Origin: Halobellus sp. MBLA0158
GTDB lineage: Archaea; Halobacteriota; Halobacteria; Halobacteriales; Haloferacaceae
Assembly (NCBI RefSeq): GCF_041477585.1
Contig: NZ_JBGNYA010000001.1
Location: 1,736,001-1,800,000 of the forward strand
Length of the DNA stretch: 64,000 nt
Direction: 5' to 3'
A model generated the notes under the pieces. That model was given only the letters and a program-made list of their open reading frames with translations, did not search any database and had not been told where the DNA came from. The position numbers and the translations under genes were made by a program. Shown here one piece after another: positions 24,442 through 32,995 of this stretch (position 1 is its first letter; each line of letters opens with the position of its first letter).

Positions 24442-26047
24442 GGCGAGCGACGGGGGCGTGGGCGACGGGCGCGATCGGACTCCAGCCGCGCGCGCAGACG
24501 TCTGCATCGTCGGGTCCGGTCCCGCGGGCGCGCTCGTCGCGCACCGACTCGCCGCGGCCGGCGCCGACGTCGTCGTCCTCGAAGCGGGCCCGCGCTTCGA
24601 CTTCGACCGCCGGGTCGAACAGCAGGAGGCGTTCATCCGTCCGGGGATGGACGGCCCGTGGGAGATGGGCGGGCCGCGCGACGCGTACACGACCGGCGGA
24701 CGCGGCTACCCGCTCAACGCGGCGCGCGTGAAGGGGATCGGCGGCTCGACGCTCCACTGGCAGGGGATGGTGATGCGGCTCCACGAGCGCGACTTCGAGA
24801 TGGAGTCCCGGCACGGCGTCGGCGTCGATTGGCCCATCGCCTACGACGACCTCCGACCGTACTACGCCGAGGCCGAGCGCGCCCTGGGGGTCGCGGGCGC
24901 GATGGACAACCCCTACGCGCCGCCGCGCGAGGAACCGTTTCCCCTCTCGGCGTTCCCGCCGTCGCACTCGGACTCGCTCTTCGCGGACGCCTGCGAGCGC
25001 CTGGGGATCGATATGCACTCCGTCCCGAACGCGCGCAACCCCGAACCGTACGACGGTCGACCGGCCTGCCAGGGGTACGGCACCTGCAAGCCGATCTGTC
25101 CCTCGGGCGCGAAGTACACGGCCGAATCGCACGTCGAGAAGGCCGTCGAGGCGGGCGCACGCGTGATCGACCGCGCGCCGGTCCAGCGGCTCGAACACGA
25201 CGCCGACGGCGAGCGAGTCGAGACCGCGGTGTACGCGACCCCGGACGGAGAGGAGCACCGGCAGTCGGCACGGCGCTTCGTCCTCGCCTGCGGCGGCGTC
25301 GAGAACGCCCGACTGCTGTTGCTCTCGGAGTCGGACCGGTACCCCGACGGCCTGGCGAACACCTCCGGCGCCGTGGGTCGCTTCTTTATCGACCACCTCT
25401 TCGCCGGCGCCGGCGGCCGCCTGGACGAGCCGACCAGACAGAACCACGTCGGCTTCAACACCAGCGAGTGTCACCAGTTCTACGACGACGCGGACCCGGT
25501 CGAGGGGCTGAAGCTGGAGTTCCTCAACTACGCCGGGCCGTCGCCGGTGATGGAGGCGCTCTCCGCGGAGACGTGGGGCGACGACCTCCTCGACCGACTG
25601 CGCGAGTCCTACGGGACCCACATCGCGATGGGGGCGCTCGTCGAGCAGCTCCCGAGCGCGGAGAACCGCGTGACGCTCGATCCGAGCCGGCGCGACGACC
25701 ACGGCAACCCGGTCCCACACGTGGAGTGGTCACTCGACGAGCGGACCGAGCGCGCCATCGAGCACGCCAACGCGATCCAGCACCGGATCCTGGAGGAACT
25801 CGGCGTCGACATCGAGTGGACGGTCGGCCCCGACGCCACCGGGCCGGCGTTCCACCAGATGGGGACGACGCGGATGGGCGCGGATCCGGAGGCGAGTGTC
25901 GTCGACGCCGACGGCCTGACCCACGACCTCTCGAACCTCTGGATCGTCGGCTCCTCGACGTTCCCCACCGGCGGCGCGATGAACCCGACGCTCACCATCG
26001 CCGCGCTGTCGCTGCGGACGGCCGACGCGCTGGAGGCGTCGCTGTAA
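24434..26047 (+). CDS. GMC-family flavoprotein dehydrogenase, catalytic subunit (gluconate/glucose dehydrogenase type)
   Basis: The 537 residues begin with an FAD dinucleotide fold, DVCIVGSGPAGALVAHRLAA (about 22-41), and VVVLEAGPRF. GIGGSTLHWQGMVMRL is the GMC signature. CQGYGTCKPIC has three cysteines spaced like the [3Fe-4S] ligands in FAD-glucose-dehydrogenase alpha subunits. The C-terminus has FHQMGTTRMG and GGAMNPTLTIAALSLRTAD for the active-site His and Asn. It has no signal peptide of its own, consistent with export together with the Tat-tagged small subunit. It oxidises a sugar, sugar acid or polyol, but the substrate is not decidable. Confidence 0.88.
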   Translation: MAEASDGGVGDGRDRTPAARADVCIVGSGPAGALVAHRLAAAGADVVVLEAGPRFDFDRRVEQQEAFIRPGMDGPWEMGGPRDAYTTGGRGYPLNAARVKGIGGSTLHWQGMVMRLHERDFEMESRHGVGVDWPIAYDDLRPYYAEAERALGVAGAMDNPYAPPREEPFPLSAFPPSHSDSLFADACERLGIDMHSVPNARNPEPYDGRPACQGYGTCKPICPSGAKYTAESHVEKAVEAGARVIDRAPVQRLEHDADGERVETAVYATPDGEEHRQSARRFVLACGGVENARLLLLSESDRYPDGLANTSGAVGRFFIDHLFAGAGGRLDEPTRQNHVGFNTSECHQFYDDADPVEGLKLEFLNYAGPSPVMEALSAETWGDDLLDRLRESYGTHIAMGALVEQLPSAENRVTLDPSRRDDHGNPVPHVEWSLDERTERAIEHANAIQHRILEELGVDIEWTVGPDATGPAFHQMGTTRMGADPEASVVDADGLTHDLSNLWIVGSSTFPTGGAMNPTLTIAALSLRTADALEASL

Positions 26048-26152
26048 CGGGGCGAGCAGTCGGCACGCTTCCCTCCCGCGCCGGTGCGCCGAGCAACCGC
26101 TGGGCGGCGCGGGGTGGCTGTCAGATCACGGCATCGCTGACCTCGCGTTCGT

Positions 26153-26159
26153 ATATAAA
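26153..26159 (+). promoter_or_regulatory. TATA element upstream of hisC
   Basis: TATATAA is the only strong TATA in the 190-bp gap. It would start transcription near 26183 and leave a leader of roughly 55 nt before the hisC ATG, which is unusual in a region where most genes look leaderless. Confidence 0.5.
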
Positions 26160-26238
26160 CGCTCGGGGCGGAGTCGAAGCCCCGGCCGTCCGGCTCCGAG
26201 ACGTACCCTTCAAGACCCGCGGGCGACTGCGTACGCGT

Positions 26239-27336
26239 ATGCAACCGAGGGATCTCTCCGCGCACGAGGCCTACGTCCCCGGACGGGGGGCCGAGGAGGT
26301 GGCCCGCGACCTCGGGATGGACCCCGAGGAGCTGACGAAGCTCTCGTCGAACGAGAATCCGCACGGCCCGAGTCCAGAGGCCGTCGCCGTCGTCGAGGCC
26401 GCCGCACCGGACGTGAACGTCTACCCGAAAGCCTCCCACACCGACCTCACCGAACGGATCGCCGAGAAGTGGGGCCTCGATGACTCACAGGTCTGGGTGA
26501 GCGCGGGCGCCGACGGCGCGATCGACTACCTCTCGCGGGCGTTCCTCGAATCCGGCGACGAGATCCTCGCGCCCGCACCGGGCTTTTCGTACTATCCGAT
26601 GTCGGCGCGCTACCACCACGGCGAGGCGTCGACCTACCGAATCTCGAAGGACGACGACTTCGAGCAGAGCGCCGCGGGCGTCCTCTCGGCGTACGACGGC
26701 GAGCGCATCGTCTACGTGACGACGCCGCACAACCCCACCGGCTCGGTCCTCGACCGCGCGGAGATCCGCGCGCTCGCGGAGGGCGTCCACGATCAGACCC
26801 TCGTCGTCGTCGACGAGGCCTATGCGGAATACCACGACGCCCCCTCCGCGATCGACCTCCTCGACGAGTACGAGAACCTCGCGGTCCTCCGGACGTTCTC
26901 GAAGGCCTACGGCCTCGCCGGCCTCCGGATCGGCTACGCCGCCGTCCCCGAGGCCTGGGCGGACGCCTACGCGCGGGTGAACACGCCCTTCGCCGCCAAC
27001 GAACTCGCCTGCCGCGCCGCCCTCGCCGCGATCGACGACGACGACCACCTCGAACGGTCGGTCGAGACGGCCCGCTGGGCGCGGGAGTACTACCGCGAGA
27101 ACCTCGACGTGCCGACGTGGCCCTCCGGCGGCAACTTCGTCCTCTGTGAGGTCGGCGACGCCACCGCCGTCGCCGAGGCGACCCAGGAGCGCGGCGTCAT
27201 CGTCCGCGACACCTCCAGCTTCGGACTGCCCGAGTGCGTCCGGATCTCCTGCGGCACCCGCGAGGAGACCCAGAGGGCCGTCGAGGTCCTCAACGAGGTC
27301 GTCGCCGACCTCCGGCCGGAGGCGACCGAGCCGTGA
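26239..27336 (+). CDS. hisC: Histidinol-phosphate aminotransferase
   Basis: The 365-residue fold-type I PLP enzyme has family blocks KLSSNENPHGPSP, GADGAIDYLSRAF, TTPHNPTGSVL, VVVDEAYAEY and the PLP-lysine segment RTFSKAYGLAGLRIGYA. The C-terminal RISCGTREE motif binds substrate phosphate. It transaminates imidazole-acetol phosphate with glutamate in histidine biosynthesis. The following kinase gene starts with a GTG overlapping the stop, and a phosphatidyltransferase follows, giving a three-gene operon with mixed function. Confidence 0.92.
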   Translation: MQPRDLSAHEAYVPGRGAEEVARDLGMDPEELTKLSSNENPHGPSPEAVAVVEAAAPDVNVYPKASHTDLTERIAEKWGLDDSQVWVSAGADGAIDYLSRAFLESGDEILAPAPGFSYYPMSARYHHGEASTYRISKDDDFEQSAAGVLSAYDGERIVYVTTPHNPTGSVLDRAEIRALAEGVHDQTLVVVDEAYAEYHDAPSAIDLLDEYENLAVLRTFSKAYGLAGLRIGYAAVPEAWADAYARVNTPFAANELACRAALAAIDDDDHLERSVETARWAREYYRENLDVPTWPSGGNFVLCEVGDATAVAEATQERGVIVRDTSSFGLPECVRISCGTREETQRAVEVLNEVVADLRPEATEP

Positions 27337-27860
27337 GAACGATCGCGCTCACCGGGACGCCGGGGACGGGCAAGACCACCGTCTCGGAGCTCGTCGCAGA
27401 GCGGCTCGACGCCGAGGTGCTCCACCTCAATGACGCGATCCGCGAGGCCGACCTCTTCGCCGAGCGCGACGTCGAGCGCGACTCGCTTATCGCCGACCTC
27501 GACGCCGTGCAGTCGTGGGTCGACGCGGAGGTGTCGGCCGATCGGACCACGGTCGTCGAGTCCCACCTGGCGCACCTGCTCGACGTCGACGGGGCCGTCG
27601 TCCTGCGGTGTCACCCCAAAGAGCTGAAACCGCGGCTCCGAGAGCGCGGCGAGTCCGAGGACTCGGTCGCGGAGAACGCCGAGAGCGAGGCGCTGGACGT
27701 GATCCTGGCCGAGGCAGTCGAGCGCCACGGCGAGGAGTCCGTCTGGGAGATCGACACCACGGACCGCTCCCCCGAGGCCGTCGCCGACGACGTGGCGGCG
27801 GCGATCGACGGCGAGATCGAGCCCCGCGTGGGTGTCGTCGACTTCATCGACTACCTGTAA
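27333..27860 (+). CDS. AK6/Fap7-type adenylate kinase-NTPase
   Basis: The 175 residues open with a P-loop GTPGTGKTT (8-16), then LNDAIREADLF for the NMP site and CHPKELKPRLRERG for the LID. The short LID and LRCHP-like motif mark the AK6/Fap7 group, which has broad NMP kinase activity and, in archaea and eukaryotes, helps 18S/16S rRNA maturation with uS11. The GTG start overlaps the hisC stop by 3 nt. Two nt separate its stop from the next ATG. Confidence 0.88.
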   Translation: MRTIALTGTPGTGKTTVSELVAERLDAEVLHLNDAIREADLFAERDVERDSLIADLDAVQSWVDAEVSADRTTVVESHLAHLLDVDGAVVLRCHPKELKPRLRERGESEDSVAENAESEALDVILAEAVERHGEESVWEIDTTDRSPEAVADDVAAAIDGEIEPRVGVVDFIDYL

Positions 27861-27862
27861 CG

Positions 27863-28483
27863 ATGACGCTCGATCAGTACCGCGACCTGGCGGACCGCCT
27901 CCTGGGCCCCTTCGTCGCCGCCGCGGACCGGCTGGGCCTGACGCCCGACGGGGTCAGCGTCGTCGCCTTCGGCTTCGCCGTCGCGGCCGGCGGCGCGTTC
28001 TACCTCGGGACGCCCGTCTGGTACGTCCTCGGTGCCGCCTTCGTCTTCCTGAACGGCTGGCTCGACCTCGTCGACGGCGCGCTCGCCCGCGCTCAGGGCG
28101 TCGACAGCGACGGCGGCGACCTGCTCGATCACGTCCTCGACCGCTACGCCGACATCGCGATGCTGGTCGGGCTGGCGGCCGGGATCGACGCCTACGGGCT
28201 CGGTCTCGCCGCGGTCACCGGCGTCCTGATGACCTCCTACCTCGGCACACAGATCCAGGCCGTCGGCCTCGGCCGCGAGTACGGCGGCCTCGTCGGCCGC
28301 GCCGACCGCCTCGCGATCATCGGACTCGTCGCCATCGTCGCGGCCGCGACGCTCGCCCTCCCCGCGCTTCCGGTCCGAGCGCTCGGGCTGACGGTCGTCG
28401 GCTGGCTGCTCGTCTTCTTCGCCGTCGTCGGCCACCTCACCGCGCTCCAGCGGTTCTGGGGCGCGTGGCGCGACCTCTCGTGA
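27863..28483 (+). CDS. CDP-alcohol phosphatidyltransferase family membrane enzyme
   Basis: The 206 residues have about six membrane helices. The catalytic signature DG-x2-AR-x8-G-x3-D-x3-D is complete in DGALARAQGVDSDGGDLLDH plus VLD. Such enzymes attach an alcohol phosphate to CDP-archaeol in archaeal phospholipid synthesis, for example archaetidylinositol phosphate or archaetidylglycerol phosphate synthase. Which head group is used cannot be told. It ends an operon with hisC and the AK6-type kinase. Confidence 0.87.
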   Translation: MTLDQYRDLADRLLGPFVAAADRLGLTPDGVSVVAFGFAVAAGGAFYLGTPVWYVLGAAFVFLNGWLDLVDGALARAQGVDSDGGDLLDHVLDRYADIAMLVGLAAGIDAYGLGLAAVTGVLMTSYLGTQIQAVGLGREYGGLVGRADRLAIIGLVAIVAAATLALPALPVRALGLTVVGWLLVFFAVVGHLTALQRFWGAWRDLS

Positions 28484-28532
28484 GGGTGCCTTCGGGACAA
28501 AACTGATTACGGTCGCGCGGGAGCCCCCGAGT

Positions 28533-28757
28533 ATGGTCCCCGAACCACCCTCCGCCTCCGACCGCGGCTGTCCGAAGTGCGGCCACACCGAGACCGACGT
28601 CGGGACGATCTCGACGACCGGCGGCGGCCTCTCGAAGATGTTCGACATCCAGACGAACAGTTTCAAGGTCGTCTCCTGTACGAACTGCGGCTACTCGGAG
28701 CTGTACCGCGATACGACCTCCGGCACCAGCGACATCGTCGACGTCTTCCTCGGCTGA
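28533..28757 (+). CDS. Zinc-ribbon protein (DUF2082-like nucleic-acid-binding type)
   Basis: The 74 residues hold one zinc ribbon: CPKCG (C13, C16) and CTNCGYSELY (C49, C52). Between them GGGLSKMFDIQTNSFKVVSC matches the family pattern. The C-terminus SDIVDVFLG is also typical. No biological role is established. The stop overlaps the next ATG (TGATG), so the small membrane protein behind it is probably co-translated. Confidence 0.83.
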   Translation: MVPEPPSASDRGCPKCGHTETDVGTISTTGGGLSKMFDIQTNSFKVVSCTNCGYSELYRDTTSGTSDIVDVFLG

Positions 28758-28921
28758 TGGCCGGGTTCGGATTCGCGTTCCTCCTCTTCGCGCTGTTGGC
28801 CCTCGTCGCCCCGCTCGGGCTCTACTACCTCGTCCGGGCCGAACGCGACGACCGGGAGACGATGGACCGCGACGAGGCCGAGCGGGCCGCGCGGCGTGAC
28901 ACCCGCGACGGGCGGCGGTAG
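28757..28921 (+). CDS. Small single-span membrane protein (54 aa)
   Basis: Residues 4-26 (FGFAFLLFALLALVAPLGLY) form one membrane helix. A strongly charged cytosolic tail, RAERDDRETMDRDEAERAAR, follows. It overlaps the stop of the zinc-ribbon gene by 1 nt. I do not recognise a family; its coupling to the zinc-ribbon gene suggests a shared role. Confidence 0.65.
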   Translation: MAGFGFAFLLFALLALVAPLGLYYLVRAERDDRETMDRDEAERAARRDTRDGRR

Positions 28922-28981
28922 CGACGCGAATCCGTCTCCTGGTCGGTCGCGTCGCATCGGCGCATCTCCCCCAGCGTGTGC

Positions 28982-28987
28982 TTTATA
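28982..28987 (+). promoter_or_regulatory. TATA element of the MBF1 gene
   Basis: TTTATA is centred about 27 nt before the ATG at 29012, as for a leaderless transcript. Confidence 0.6.
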
Positions 28988-29011
28988 CCCCCGCCTCGAC
29001 TACTGCGGGGT

Positions 29012-29560
29012 ATGCCCCAGTGCGAGATGTGCGGCAGTGAACGGCCGTCCCTGACGACGGTCAAGGTCGAAGGGGCCGAACTCGAACTGTGCGACGACTG
29101 CAAGGAGTTCGGCACCGAGGTCCGCACTGAGTCGAGTTCCTCGCAGTCGACGAAGTACTCGACGTCGAGCTCCTCCGGGACGTCCGGATCCGGCGGGTCG
29201 TCGGGGTCGTCTTCGACGAGCGGCACCGCGAGCAGTTCCTCGGGCGGGTCGAGCCGGCGCCGGCGCGATATGTTCGACGACATGGACGAGATCGCGACCG
29301 ATTACGACCAGCGCATCCGCGAGGCGCGCGAGTCCCGCGGCCTGAGCCAGGAGGACCTCGCGAAGTCGCTCAACGAGAAGGCGAGCCTGATCCGCAAGCT
29401 CGAACGCGGCGACATCCTCCCCTCCGACGAGGTCCAGCGGAAGCTCGAACGCGAACTGGAGATCTCCCTCGTCGAGGGCGAAGACACCGAAGACAGCGAG
29501 TGGTCCGGCGGCTCTTCGACCACGACGACGCTCGGCGACGTGGTCAAGCGGAAGGACTGA
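29012..29560 (+). CDS. Multiprotein bridging factor 1 (MBF1)-type transcription factor
   Basis: The 182 residues start with the archaeal MBF1 zinc ribbon, CEMCGSERP (C4, C7) and LCDDC (C27, C30). A Ser/Gly/Thr-only linker of about 45 residues (38-85) follows, then the Cro-like HTH (about 97-152: [36 protein letters not shown]). MBF1 links regulators to TBP in eukaryotes; in archaea it associates with translation or transcription machinery. The pure Ser/Gly linker is longer than usual. Confidence 0.88.
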   Translation: MPQCEMCGSERPSLTTVKVEGAELELCDDCKEFGTEVRTESSSSQSTKYSTSSSSGTSGSGGSSGSSSTSGTASSSSGGSSRRRRDMFDDMDEIATDYDQRIREARESRGLSQEDLAKSLNEKASLIRKLERGDILPSDEVQRKLERELEISLVEGEDTEDSEWSGGSSTTTTLGDVVKRKD

Positions 29561-29621
29561 CCGGTGTCCTCGGCGTCGCGGAGAGCAACCTATTTCGGCC
29601 AGTAGCATCGTACTACGGTCC

Positions 29622-30266
29622 GTGTTCATCCTCGTCAATCTGAAGGCGTATCCGTGTGATCCCATCGAGGTAGCGACCGCCGCGCGCGACGTCGCCGAGG
29701 CGTCCGGCGTCCGGATCGCCGTCTCGCCCCAGGCGGCCGACGTCGCCCGCGTCGCGGACACCGGCGTCGAGACGTGGGCCCAGCACGTCGATCCGAACGG
29801 CCACGGCAGCCACACCGGCAGCACCCTCGCCGAGGCGGTCGCCGAGGCCGGCGCGACGGGCACCCTGATCAACCACTCCGAGAAGCGGCAGACGCTGGCC
29901 GACATCGACGGGGCCGTCCGCGCGGCCGAACGCGCCGGCCTGGAGACGTGCGTCTGCGCGAACAACCCCGCACAGATCGGCGCCGCGGCGGCGCTCGGCC
30001 CCGACAGCGTCGCGGTCGAGCCTCCGGCGCTCATCGGCGGCGACGTCTCCGTCGCGACCGCGGACCCGGGGATCGTCGAGGACGCCGTCGCCGCGGCCGC
30101 CGCCGTCGACGACGACGTGGACGTCTACTGCGGCGCGGGCATCTCGTCGGGCGACGACGTCGCGACCGCCGGGGAGTTGGGCGCGACCGGGATCCTGCTC
30201 GCCTCCGGCGTCGCGAAGGCCGACGACCCGCGGTCCGCGCTCGAAGCCCTGGTCGAACCACTCTAA
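29622..30266 (+). CDS. tpiA: Triosephosphate isomerase (archaeal tetrameric type)
   Basis: The 214 residues match the short archaeal TIM. Catalytic residues are N6 and K8 in LVNLKAY, H85 in LINHSEKR and E133 in [19 protein letters not shown] and LLASGVAKA bind the phosphate. The bacterial/eukaryotic helices missing in archaeal TIM are missing here too. It interconverts glyceraldehyde-3-phosphate and DHAP. The start is a GTG at 29622. Confidence 0.94.
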   Translation: MFILVNLKAYPCDPIEVATAARDVAEASGVRIAVSPQAADVARVADTGVETWAQHVDPNGHGSHTGSTLAEAVAEAGATGTLINHSEKRQTLADIDGAVRAAERAGLETCVCANNPAQIGAAAALGPDSVAVEPPALIGGDVSVATADPGIVEDAVAAAAAVDDDVDVYCGAGISSGDDVATAGELGATGILLASGVAKADDPRSALEALVEPL

Positions 30267-30306
30267 GCGAGGCTTTACCCGTGTTGGTAACCCACATAGG
30301 TAGTGT

Positions 30307-31068
30307 ATGACGCTCCGAGAGTTCCTCGACGCGGCCGAAGACCCCGATCGGTCGCTCGTCGTCCTCAACCGGACGGCGCCCAATCCGGTGCAGAATATGC
30401 TCGAAGGGCTCTTCGGAGGGCAGTCGATCGACGTCGACGAGATCGAACTCCCCGACGCCGAGGCTGATCAGGTGCTCGTCGTCGAGGACGATCAGGTCCT
30501 CGCGAGCTCCCCCCTGAGCGACCTCCAGGACGCGATTCTCTTCATCAACTCCGATCTGTTCATCACCGGGACCCGGGACCTCGAAGAGATCGAACTCCCC
30601 GAGGCGCTGGAGCAGCTCGACGAGATCCCATTCTACCTCCGCGGGTATCCCGAGTCGCATTCGGAGAAGCTGCTCCTGATTTTGATCTCCCGGTACATCG
30701 AACGGCGCGCCTGGGAGGAGGGCGAGGGGACGCTCCGGACGTCGTTTCAGAACCTCTCGCGGATCGAAGACGAGGTCGGGACCCACCAGGTCTACGGGCG
30801 GCTCGACGAGTCGCCCGTCGACGTTCACGTCTACGGAATGCCGGGATGGCGACCGGACCCCGACTCCAGCATCACGATCCACGCGGGCTACAGCCGGGAC
30901 TTCAGGGAGTCGTGGTTCGTGGTCTACACGCCGCCCGAGGACCGCGACGCCGACTCACACGTCGCGCTGCTCGCGCTCGAAGAGGCGCCGAACGAGTGGG
31001 TCGGCTTCTGGACGTTCCGCCAGTCGGTGGTCGAAGACCTGAATCGATACATCGAGAAACATCTGTGA
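30307..31068 (+). CDS. DICT sensory domain protein
   Basis: The 253 residues form a DICT (diguanylate cyclase and two-component associated) type sensory module without an attached output domain. It starts MTLREFLDAAEDPDRSLVVLNR and contains RRAWEEGEGTLRTSFQNLSRIEDE followed by VHVYGMPG and WVGFWTFR (read in pieces), the recurring haloarchaeal DICT pattern. No membrane segment or HTH is present. It may act as a partner of other signalling proteins. It stands alone, 40 bp after tpiA. Confidence 0.75.
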   Translation: MTLREFLDAAEDPDRSLVVLNRTAPNPVQNMLEGLFGGQSIDVDEIELPDAEADQVLVVEDDQVLASSPLSDLQDAILFINSDLFITGTRDLEEIELPEALEQLDEIPFYLRGYPESHSEKLLLILISRYIERRAWEEGEGTLRTSFQNLSRIEDEVGTHQVYGRLDESPVDVHVYGMPGWRPDPDSSITIHAGYSRDFRESWFVVYTPPEDRDADSHVALLALEEAPNEWVGFWTFRQSVVEDLNRYIEKHL

Positions 31069-31100
31069 GCCGCAGTCGTGCCGCGGTCGTGGCCGCGGAC

Positions 31101-32900
31101 TCACTTCTCCGCGACCGGCGTGTCGACCGTCGGTTTCGCCTCGTCGTCATTCATCCCCTCGCTCGCGTCGGCGGCCTCTGAGTCGTCGCTCCCGTCCCGC
31201 CCGTCGTCGAGGTGGTCCGACAGATCGGGGCGGAACGCCGCCTCGACCGCGGTCACGACCTCCCGGAGCTCCGATTCGGAGAGCCGATCGGCGAACTCCG
31301 ACCGGACGAGGTCGGGCAGCGCGTAGGCGTAGCGGCCCCGCCCGACGTGTTCGACGAATCCGGCGCGACGGAGCGGGCCGTTCCGGCTGTACGCGAGCTG
31401 TTTGTCCCCGACCTCGCCGGCCGCGACGTGGGCGTCGACGGGGTCGCAGGATTCGATCTCGCGGTAGAACGCGAGCATCCGGCGCGAGGCGGGCGGCAGC
31501 GACGCGATCACGTTTCGGAGGCGCTCGATGACGTCCTCGCGGCCGGTCAGCCCCGCGGTGTGTTCGTGGGCGCGCTCGGGCTCGATGTCCGCGTCCGTGG
31601 GGCCGACGTGACCGTCGTCGCCGACCTCGATGTCCGTATCGAGTCCGGGATACGCGGCCGCCGCGGCCGCGGTGACCGCCTCCTCCTCGTCGGCGTCGGG
31701 GTCGGTCTCGGCCGCGTCCGCGTCAGCAGTCGCCGCCGATTCCTCGACGGTTCCATCCGCGGCGGCTTCGTCGTACTGATCGAGCGCCGCCTGGCGCTCC
31801 TCGGGGCGGTTCAGATTCCGCCCGTCGCCGCCGCGATACGGCGCTTCGGCCGTCTGGAACATCGCCTGAGCGAACTGTTCGGCCATCTGTGAGAGGTCCC
31901 TGGCCTCTTCGAGTTCCCGTTCCAACTGCTGGATTCGCTGTTCTTTCTTCTCCAGTTCCTGTTTGAGGTCTGCGATCTCGCTCTCGCGACGCGCCTTCTC
32001 GTCGGAGATGTCCTGCAGCTCCGAGACGAGGTCGCCGTCGACGGACTTCAGATCCGGGCGCTCGAAGTCTTCGAGCCCCGGCGTCGCGCCCGCGTCGAAG
32101 GTCTGCTTCTTGTGGAACTTCACCCGGCGGAGGGACTCGGACCAGTCGGTGACGAGGAACGCCTCGCCGTCGTCCATCTCCTCGATCGCGTCGGCGTACT
32201 CCGAGCCGAGGATCCGACCCACGACCTTGGTGTCGTTGTTCCAGGTGAGTCGGTGCCAGACGAGCCAGTCGCACTGCGTGATGAAGTCCTTCTTGACGTC
32301 GGCGGGGCGCTGGGAGATGCCGACGATCCCGAGGCCGTGCTTGCGGCCGCGCTTGCCGATCTTGATCAGCATCTTGCCCGCTTCGGTCATCCCGCCGCCC
32401 TCGGGGATGTACTCGTGGCACTCCTCGACGAGCATCAGGAAGGGCTTCTTGAGCTTCTTCTCCTTCGCGAAGAGGTGGCGCGCGACCGCGGTCAGGAGCT
32501 CCTGGGCCTCGTCGTCGTCGAGGTAGCCCGAGACGTCGAGGATGATGGGGACGTTCTGTTCGAGGGCGAGATTCGCCAGCTTCTCGGCGTGCTCGGGGCT
32601 GACGACGATGTCGCACTCCTCGTCGGCGCCGGCGTGGAGCAGTTCGAACTGCTCTTTCAGTCCGTAGTACTCGCCGTCGGTGTCGACGATGAGCACGGGA
32701 AAATTGTTCGAGAGGAGGTTCTCGATCACCACCGAGGCCGTGTTCGACTTCCCGGACCCGGACTTTCCGGTGATGAAGCCGCGTCCGGTGAGGATGTCGA
32801 CGACGGGCAACTCGACGGGCGTCCCCGGCGCCGATTGCCCGTCGCCGCCCGGCCCCTCGCTGACGTTCGCGACGGCGATCGTCTCGGTATCCTCGGTCAT
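31101..32900 (-). CDS. HerA-like (DUF87) ATPase with coiled coil and C-terminal winged helix
   Basis: The 599 residues begin with a HerA/FtsK-type RecA fold: Walker A TGKSGSGKSNT (45-52), VDTDGEYYGL, Walker B LMLVEECHEYIPEGGG, and GISQRPADVKKDF with the sensor residues. A strong coiled coil (about 298-350, EIADLKQELEKKEQRIQQLE) follows, then an acidic linker (about 365-440). A C-terminal alpha/beta winged-helix-like region is recognised in PPASRRMLAFYREIESCD and LRRAGFVEHVGRGRYAYAL. The usual partner NurA is not in the window. It is probably a DNA translocase; the added C-terminal domain could target it. Confidence 0.85.
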   Translation of the reverse strand: MTEDTETIAVANVSEGPGGDGQSAPGTPVELPVVDILTGRGFITGKSGSGKSNTASVVIENLLSNNFPVLIVDTDGEYYGLKEQFELLHAGADEECDIVVSPEHAEKLANLALEQNVPIILDVSGYLDDDEAQELLTAVARHLFAKEKKLKKPFLMLVEECHEYIPEGGGMTEAGKMLIKIGKRGRKHGLGIVGISQRPADVKKDFITQCDWLVWHRLTWNNDTKVVGRILGSEYADAIEEMDDGEAFLVTDWSESLRRVKFHKKQTFDAGATPGLEDFERPDLKSVDGDLVSELQDISDEKARRESEIADLKQELEKKEQRIQQLERELEEARDLSQMAEQFAQAMFQTAEAPYRGGDGRNLNRPEERQAALDQYDEAAADGTVEESAATADADAAETDPDADEEEAVTAAAAAAYPGLDTDIEVGDDGHVGPTDADIEPERAHEHTAGLTGREDVIERLRNVIASLPPASRRMLAFYREIESCDPVDAHVAAGEVGDKQLAYSRNGPLRRAGFVEHVGRGRYAYALPDLVRSEFADRLSESELREVVTAVEAAFRPDLSDHLDDGRDGSDDSEAADASEGMNDDEAKPTVDTPVAEK

Positions 32901-32995
32901 CTATCGGGTCGTCGCCCTCCCGCGGCATAGTTCCTTCTCCCCGTGTGACGGACGTCTGACGCCGCGGAGGCCCGAGAGCGCGTCGCCGGCGGCGA

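Noticed and set aside
24658..26238. Long in-frame upstream extension of hisC
   Set aside because: It runs through the GMC gene in another frame and crosses the promoter gap. The conserved HisC sequence starts at the ATG at 26239.
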